Positions 23,832-28,657 of a DNA stretch of 28,657 nucleotides are shown here, in pieces (position 1 is the stretch's first letter; every line of letters begins with the position of its first letter). The notes below the pieces were generated by a model. That model saw only the letters and a program-made list of their open reading frames with translations. It ran no database searches and was not told the DNA's origin. Origin of the DNA: DALYLB01 sp046154695 (GTDB lineage Bacteria; Acidobacteriota; Blastocatellia; RBC074); the NCBI GenBank assembly GCA_046154695.1, contig JBJXFI010000253.1, positions 1 through 28,657 on the forward strand, given 5' to 3'. A program made the translations under genes and the position numbers.

Positions 23832-26084
23832 ATGAATATCAGAGTACCGGTTCTCCTGCTGCTTGGTTCAATCTCCTTCGCAGCCACTCAGCCCGCGCAA
23901 CGGGCGACCGACCTGTTCCTGCGGGGCTATTCCGTCATTCCCGCGCCGCGGCAGGTGGAGCTTGAGGCCGGCGATGTCGAGATCGACGAGTCGTGGGGAG
24001 TGGACGCGGGCGCCCTCGGCCGGGACCACATCGCGGTTCGCTCGCTGCAGGAGGGGCTCAGGGAGTTCCACGCCCTCGAGCTGAAACCGGCCGGCAGCCA
24101 GACGAAGAACGTCATTCGCCTGGCCGTCGCGAAAGGCGCGGTCAGGACCGGCGATGACACGGAGATCGACCGGCAGGGCTACCTGATGAAGACCACCCCC
24201 GGGCTGATCCAGCTCACCGGCAACGCCGAGCAGGGGCTGTTTTACGGCGTACAGACTTTGCTGCAACTTGTCCGGGCCGATCCGCGCGGGCGGCTGCTGC
24301 TGCCGGTCTCGGCCATTCAGGACTGGCCCCGGCTGCAACTGCGGTTTCTGCACTGGGACACCAAGCATCATCAAGACCGCCTGGAGACGTTGAAGCGCTA
24401 TCTGGACTGGGCGGCCCGGTTCAAGGTCAACATGATCGGATTCGAGCTCGAGGACAAGTTCGCGTACCCGTCCAATCCGATCATCGGCGCACCCGGCGCC
24501 TTCACCGCCGCGGAATTGCAGGAGATCGTCAACTACGGCCTGCAGAGGTTCATTCAGGTCGTGCCGCAGATCCAATCTCCGGCGCACATGGCCTATGTGT
24601 TGAAACATCCGCAATTCGCCCGCCTGCGCGCCGACGGCAACAATTACCAGGTGGATTTGTGCAATCCGGAGAGCTACAAACTGATTTTTCAGATGTACGA
24701 TGATGTCATCAAGGCGACCAGCGGCATCGACTACTTTTTCGTCTCCACGGATGAGATCTACTACGCGGGAATCGGCGACAAGTGCGAGCAGCCGGTCACG
24801 CCCGAGCGACACAGCCTGAAGTGGATCGAATTCGCCCGCCGGGCGCGCGATTTTCTCGCCGCCCGCAATCGAAAGATGCTGGCCTGGGTCGAGTACCCGC
24901 TGCTGCCCGAGCACGCGCGGATGCTGCCCCCCGACATCATCGACGGAGTGATGGGCGAGGCGGAATATGCCAAAACGGAGAATGAACTGGGGATGCGCCA
25001 ATTGATCTATGTCTCGATGCAGGGCGCGGAGCTGCTCTTTCCCAATCACCTTCCCGGCTTTATGACGATGGGCGGCGATCTGGGGCCGTCGGAGGGGCGG
25101 CTCAAATCGGCGTTCCAGGCGATCTCTTCCGGCAGAATCTGGCAGGCGAACCCGATCGGCGTTTATGGTGCGGCCTGGGGGGACTCGGGGCTTCACAGCG
25201 AAACATTCTGGCTGGGATGGGCAACCGTGGCCGCGTACGGATGGGCGCCCGGCATTCCGCCCGTCGAGCAGACCGTCGCCGAGTTTATGACCGCCTATTA
25301 CGGCACGCGGGTGAGCGACATGGTCGAGGTGTATCGCGGGCTGCAGGCGCAGGCGGGGTTTTATGAGCGCTCGTGGGATCGCGTCATCTCCACGACCCGG
25401 GGCTCGGGCTATGGGAATTCCGACGGCAAGGGGATCGGGACGACGCGGTTTGACCACACGCTGCCGCAACCGGGCCTGCCGGCGATGCCGGGGCTGCGAT
25501 TCACGCCGGTCTATGCGGCGGGGCGCTACGCCACACTGGTCGAGGACGCCGCCCGCGCGGCGCGGGAAAACAGCGTCCTCGTTCACCGCCTCTATCAAAA
25601 TCTGGGGAAGGCGGATCGCAATCGCCACAACCTCGAGGTCTTCCTCTCGCTGGCCGAGTTGACCGGGCATCACAACCGGCTGCTGCTCGGGATGAGGGAG
25701 ATCGAAGACAGGCTGCGGACGGCGCGCGAGCAGGCGGAAAAGAACGCGCCGCAAGAGGCCGTGGGCCACCTTGTCGCCGCGTACGAACAGGCCCGCGGCA
25801 TCGTCGAGGAACGCCACAGGACCTACCGGCGCCTGACGGCCGTGTGGGAAAAGAGCCGGTTCCCCAAAGGCCGGGAAGTCAACGGCCGGAAATTCCTCCA
25901 CGTGCTGGACGACACCAAGGACCACGTCGCGGATCGCCGCGCGGATCTGACTTACATGACCGCCCCGGAAGAGAGCATCGAACTCGAGCAGTGGATGAAG
26001 AATCTGGCGGCGGTGCTTCAGGACTATGCAAGGAAGAACAACGTGACGGTGCGGGCGCTACAGGAACCGAGGCTGGAACAGTAG
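23832..26084 (+). CDS. Glycoside hydrolase family 20-type beta-N-acetylhexosaminidase, exported
   Basis: This is a 750-residue protein. A signal peptide (MNIRVPVLLLLGSISFAATQ) directs export. Residues about 30-155 form the zincin-like GH20b domain (GYSVIPAPRQVELEAGD, QGYLMKTTPGLIQLTGN, GLFYGVQTLLQLV). The TIM-barrel part starts near 170 (LRFLHWDTKHHQ) and has the Asp-Glu pair of GH20 at D307-E308 in VSTDEIYY, where Asp assists the substrate acetamido group and Glu is the acid. Classical enzymes read HxGGDE; the missing Gly-Gly shows that this is a divergent branch. After about residue 500 a long helical C-terminal region follows (TLVEDAARAARENSVLVHRL to the end). It starts 58 bp after the M20 gene with AAGAGG 8 nt upstream. 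Expected activity is removal of terminal GlcNAc or GalNAc, possibly with altered specificity. Confidence 0.85.
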   Translation: MNIRVPVLLLLGSISFAATQPAQRATDLFLRGYSVIPAPRQVELEAGDVEIDESWGVDAGALGRDHIAVRSLQEGLREFHALELKPAGSQTKNVIRLAVAKGAVRTGDDTEIDRQGYLMKTTPGLIQLTGNAEQGLFYGVQTLLQLVRADPRGRLLLPVSAIQDWPRLQLRFLHWDTKHHQDRLETLKRYLDWAARFKVNMIGFELEDKFAYPSNPIIGAPGAFTAAELQEIVNYGLQRFIQVVPQIQSPAHMAYVLKHPQFARLRADGNNYQVDLCNPESYKLIFQMYDDVIKATSGIDYFFVSTDEIYYAGIGDKCEQPVTPERHSLKWIEFARRARDFLAARNRKMLAWVEYPLLPEHARMLPPDIIDGVMGEAEYAKTENELGMRQLIYVSMQGAELLFPNHLPGFMTMGGDLGPSEGRLKSAFQAISSGRIWQANPIGVYGAAWGDSGLHSETFWLGWATVAAYGWAPGIPPVEQTVAEFMTAYYGTRVSDMVEVYRGLQAQAGFYERSWDRVISTTRGSGYGNSDGKGIGTTRFDHTLPQPGLPAMPGLRFTPVYAAGRYATLVEDAARAARENSVLVHRLYQNLGKADRNRHNLEVFLSLAELTGHHNRLLLGMREIEDRLRTAREQAEKNAPQEAVGHLVAAYEQARGIVEERHRTYRRLTAVWEKSRFPKGREVNGRKFLHVLDDTKDHVADRRADLTYMTAPEESIELEQWMKNLAAVLQDYARKNNVTVRALQEPRLEQ

Positions 26085-26142
26085 TCCGCACGACCCGTTT
26101 CCCCCGGGATCAACCCCGGAACCCGCGTAAAGGGCCATCATA

Positions 26143-27528
26143 ATGACCGAACGCATCGCGGAACCAGCGTTACGATCAACCACAGGGAGCGCCGCCGCGC
26201 CGGCGGCCGGTTTCAAGCGCGTGCTCTCGCTGCGCGACCTGGTGATCTTCGGGATCGCCTTTATCGGGCCGACCGCGCCCTATTCGATGTTCGGGATCGC
26301 CTCCGTCAAATCGCAGGGACATCTGCCGCTTGTCTACCTGATCGCGGCGGTGGCGATGAGCTTCACGGCGCTCAGTTACGGGCGGATGGCCGAGGCATAT
26401 CCCGAGGCGGGCTCGACCTACGCCTATACCGCGAAAGCCCTGCAGCCCACGATCGGCTTCTTCGCCGGCTGGGCGATGATTTTGGATTACATCCTGATTC
26501 CGATGCTGAGCGTCATCTTCGCCGCGCTTACCGCGCAGAAGGTCTGGCCGGAAGCGCCCTACTGGCTATGGGCCTTGATCGCGACGGCGGGAATTACCGG
26601 CATCAATCTTTTCGGCATGCGGGTGACCTCGCGCGCCAACTATGTGATGAACGCGATCATGGGCGTCTCGCTCGTCTGGTTCATCGCGCTGGCGATTCGG
26701 GCGTTGCTGGAGGGGACAGGCGAGGGGGCGCTGCTTTCCGCCAAACCGTTCTACAATCCACAGACGTTTTCATTCGGTGAAGTGATGGGCACGACCTCGC
26801 TGGCCGTGCTCTCTTTCATCGGGTTCGACGGCGTGACCACCCTGGCCGAGGATGCGAAGCATCCCGCCCGGGACATCCGCCGCGCGACGATGCTGGTCTG
26901 CGTGATCGCCGGCGGCCTCTTCGTGCTCGAAAGCTATCTGGCTCAGATGGTATGGCCCGATTACCGAACGTTCTCGCCGGTCGAGACGGCCTTTATGGAT
27001 GTCGGCAGGCTGGTCGGCGGGCCGGCGCTTTTCTACTTTCTCTCCTTCGTGCTGGTGGTCGCGGGCGTGGCCGGCGCCGTGGCCGGACAGGCAAGCGCCT
27101 CGCGGCTGCTGTGCGGCCTGGGGCGCGACCGGCTGCTGTCGTATCGCGTCTTCGGCTATATCCATCCGAAATTGGGGACGCCGATCTACAGCGTGCTGCT
27201 GATGGGCGGATTGCATCTGGCCGGTGCGCTGCTCTTGAAATACGCAGAGGCGGCCGAGTTGGTCAACTTCGGCGCCTTCATCGGCTTTATGCTGGTCAAT
27301 CTCGCTGTCATTCGCCATTTCCGGCTGCGCCCGGAGCAGCGGCAAGGCAGCCAATGGCTCTCCAACCTGGTGCTGCCGGCATTGGGCTTTGCCGTCTGTT
27401 TGTACATCTGGCTGCACCTCTCGCGCTTCGCGATGGCCCTCGGCGGGCTTTGGATGGCGATCGGTCTTCTTTATCTGGTCGTATTAACGCGCGGCTTCAA
27501 GCGGCGATTGTCGGAGTTGAAGCTGTAG
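26143..27528 (+). CDS. APC-family amino acid/amine permease
   Basis: This is a 461-residue integral inner-membrane protein with about 12 hydrophobic segments. The N-terminal segment reads LSLRDLVIFGIAFIGPTAPYSMFG, the usual substrate-binding unwound helix of the amino acid-polyamine-organocation superfamily. The loop and helix that follow (YGRMAEAYPEAGSTYAYT) and the conserved SFIGFDGVTTLAEDAK further on also fit the family. It imports amino acids, amines or peptide-like compounds by proton coupling or exchange; the exact substrate is unknown. It lies 58 bp after the GH20 gene with AAAGGG 8 nt before the ATG. An APC permease, not a sugar transporter, in a locus with a hexosaminidase implies that the product taken up has an amino-acid or amine character. 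Confidence 0.92.
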   Translation: MTERIAEPALRSTTGSAAAPAAGFKRVLSLRDLVIFGIAFIGPTAPYSMFGIASVKSQGHLPLVYLIAAVAMSFTALSYGRMAEAYPEAGSTYAYTAKALQPTIGFFAGWAMILDYILIPMLSVIFAALTAQKVWPEAPYWLWALIATAGITGINLFGMRVTSRANYVMNAIMGVSLVWFIALAIRALLEGTGEGALLSAKPFYNPQTFSFGEVMGTTSLAVLSFIGFDGVTTLAEDAKHPARDIRRATMLVCVIAGGLFVLESYLAQMVWPDYRTFSPVETAFMDVGRLVGGPALFYFLSFVLVVAGVAGAVAGQASASRLLCGLGRDRLLSYRVFGYIHPKLGTPIYSVLLMGGLHLAGALLLKYAEAAELVNFGAFIGFMLVNLAVIRHFRLRPEQRQGSQWLSNLVLPALGFAVCLYIWLHLSRFAMALGGLWMAIGLLYLVVLTRGFKRRLSELKL

Positions 27529-27563
27529 CGCGGAGACCGGCGCCGGAGCAGGAAAGCATCATC

Positions 27564-28589
27564 ATGGAAATCAAAATGATTCGAATCGCCATGCAATTCG
27601 CTCTCATCGGTCTGCTGGCCCTGTCTCCAGCGGCGGCGGGGGTCGATCGATCGCAGCCGGGGGCGGGATCGGTGCGCACCCGTATGCTGCGCTTGCTGGG
27701 GCTGCCGGAGCAGTCGTCCGTCCGCCAGCCGCCCAGGGCGGAAGTTCTGCAGCGGGCCACGGACGGGGAGGTCGCGATCGAGGACCTGCGGTTCGAGGCG
27801 GAGCGAGGCGTCTGGGTGCCGGGCATGACGGTGAAACCGAAAACCGCGACGGGCAGGCTCCCCGTCATCATCTGCCTGCCCGGAACGGGCGGAACCCGGC
27901 AGCAGCTCGCCGACGCCCGCCTGCAACTGAGTGAACGCCCGAGAACCGGCTGGGCGCGGGCGCTTTCCCGCCAGGGCTTCCTGACACTGTCGCTCGACTA
28001 TTTAGGATCCGAATCCCGCGGCCAGGACGTCTATACCGACGCGGTGCGCGCCCAGCTCGAAGGACGCAGCTACATGGGGCTGATGGTCGCGGAGGTCATA
28101 CGCGCCGTCGATTACCTGTCCACCCGGCCCGATGTGGACGCCGCGCGGATCGGCATTACCGGCTTCTCCCTCGGCGGAGCCATGGCATGGTACGCGGCGG
28201 CCGTGGACCCGCGCCTGCGCGTCATCGTGCCGGTCTGCGGCGGCGCGGGAACGTATGACGATCTGCTGAAATCCCTCCCGAATACACGGTATCACTCGCA
28301 GTATTTTTATCCGGCCGGGTTTCTGAAGGCGTTTCCCGGGGACCAGGTGGAAGTCTTCGCGGCGATGGCGCCGCGCGCGCTGCTCGTGGTAGGGCGCGAT
28401 CAGGATCAGGGAATGCCGATCGGGGGCCTGCGCAAACTCGAAGAGAAAGTCAAAACGGCATATGCCCATCGCCAGGCGGCGGATCGATTCGCCGTGCATG
28501 TCACGGCCGGGAATCACACATACACCGACGAGATGTTCGCGCAGGTCAGCGAATGGTTCACGCGCTTTCTTACACCAATGAAAAATTGA
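27564..28589 (+). CDS. Exported alpha/beta hydrolase (dienelactone hydrolase/acetyl-xylan esterase-like)
   Basis: This is a 341-residue protein. The open frame reaches far upstream inside the permease gene, but the ATG at 27564 is chosen because AGGAAAG precedes it and it starts a signal peptide (residues 1-26, ending SPAAAG). The alpha/beta-hydrolase elements are present: oxyanion region ICLPGTGG, nucleophile elbow GFSLGG (S202), an acidic residue after the LLVVGRD strand (D289, or D291 next to it) and the histidine GNHTY (H328). Members hydrolyse carboxylic esters such as sugar acetates; substrate not determinable. It is the last gene of the rightward operon, 35 bp after the permease. Removal of O-acetyl groups from the glycan taken up by the locus is a reasonable inference. 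Confidence 0.9.
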   Translation: MEIKMIRIAMQFALIGLLALSPAAAGVDRSQPGAGSVRTRMLRLLGLPEQSSVRQPPRAEVLQRATDGEVAIEDLRFEAERGVWVPGMTVKPKTATGRLPVIICLPGTGGTRQQLADARLQLSERPRTGWARALSRQGFLTLSLDYLGSESRGQDVYTDAVRAQLEGRSYMGLMVAEVIRAVDYLSTRPDVDAARIGITGFSLGGAMAWYAAAVDPRLRVIVPVCGGAGTYDDLLKSLPNTRYHSQYFYPAGFLKAFPGDQVEVFAAMAPRALLVVGRDQDQGMPIGGLRKLEEKVKTAYAHRQAADRFAVHVTAGNHTYTDEMFAQVSEWFTRFLTPMKN

Positions 28590-28621
28590 GTCGTCCTGAG
28601 AAATGAAAATCGTTCGGAGTT

Positions 28622-28657
28622 CCGCCTTCAGGCGGCCGGCTTTCAGCCGGAAGCCGG
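28622..28657. repeat. Nested hairpin repeat cut by the window end
   Basis: Two perfect hairpins stand back to back, CCGCC-TTCA-GGCGG (28622-28635) and CCGGCT-TTC-AGCCGG (28636-28650), then AGCCGG begins again and the window ends. The pattern is typical of dispersed intergenic repeats made of adjacent small stem-loops. It may also terminate the operon. Whether it continues cannot be seen. Confidence 0.6.

Noticed and set aside
23868..25925. Minus-strand open frame of 685 codons inside the GH20 gene
   Set aside because: The sense strand encodes a continuous GH20-type protein with a signal peptide; the antisense product has no family pattern.
26952..27563. Extended N-terminus of the esterase frame reaching into the permease gene
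   Set aside because: The upstream part is a shadow of the permease in another frame; the ATG at 27564 has a ribosome site and begins a signal peptide.

Overview
The window is a GC-rich bacterial chromosome segment, most likely from an Acidobacteriota member (Solibacteres/Bryobacterales-like or a relative). This assignment is an inference. It rests on the Oar-like TonB-dependent receptor with an N-terminal carboxypeptidase-regulatory domain, the very large cyclic beta-1,2-glucan synthase beside a Nim-like flavin-barrel protein and a CBS protein, the M48 and TPR proteins, and the base composition. No rRNA, tRNA, CRISPR array, transposase or phage gene was seen.

Left part (1-3936): two related B12-binding-type radical SAM proteins stand tail to tail. 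The first is cut by the window edge, and a TTCCGT-rich inverted repeat lies between them. About 730 bp of apparently non-coding DNA follows. Then comes a 118-residue protein that joins a four-cysteine zinc ribbon to a small domain resembling the RNA-polymerase-binding Tudor tail of UvrD/PcrA.

Middle part (3937-15467): an 8.9-kb gene for an NdvB/ChvB-type cyclic beta-1,2-glucan synthase fills most of this stretch. It has a perfect TATAAT hexamer only 7 nt before its ATG, which suggests leaderless translation. It is followed by a Nim-like pyridoxamine-oxidase-fold protein and a convergent two-CBS-domain protein. This set looks like an envelope or redox stress block. Next comes a hairpin-rich non-coding stretch with a textbook sigma-54 promoter (TGGCAC-N5-TTGC) facing right. 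Beyond the promoter lies only the C-terminal part of an M48 metalloprotease that has lost its HExxH helix, so the promoter seems to have been separated from its original gene or the protease gene decapitated.

Right part (15634-28589): a coherent uptake and degradation locus built around a ROK-family repressor. Leftward are the ROK gene, a TonB-dependent outer-membrane receptor and a secreted TPR protein, with an intrinsic-terminator-like hairpin between the last two. Rightward, from a perfect TTGACA/TATAAT promoter, run an M20 amidohydrolase (cytoplasmic), a GH20-type beta-N-acetylhexosaminidase (exported), an APC-family permease (inner membrane) and a secreted alpha/beta-hydrolase esterase. 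The ROK promoter carries a 9-5-9 palindrome over its -10 box, which suggests autorepression. A reasonable model is that the receptor imports an amino-sugar-containing oligomer or glycoconjugate, the periplasmic hydrolase and esterase trim it, the permease imports an amine or amino-acid-like product, and the M20 enzyme opens an amide bond in the cytoplasm. The substrate cannot be read from the sequence. The window ends inside a repeat of nested hairpins typical of dispersed intergenic repeats.
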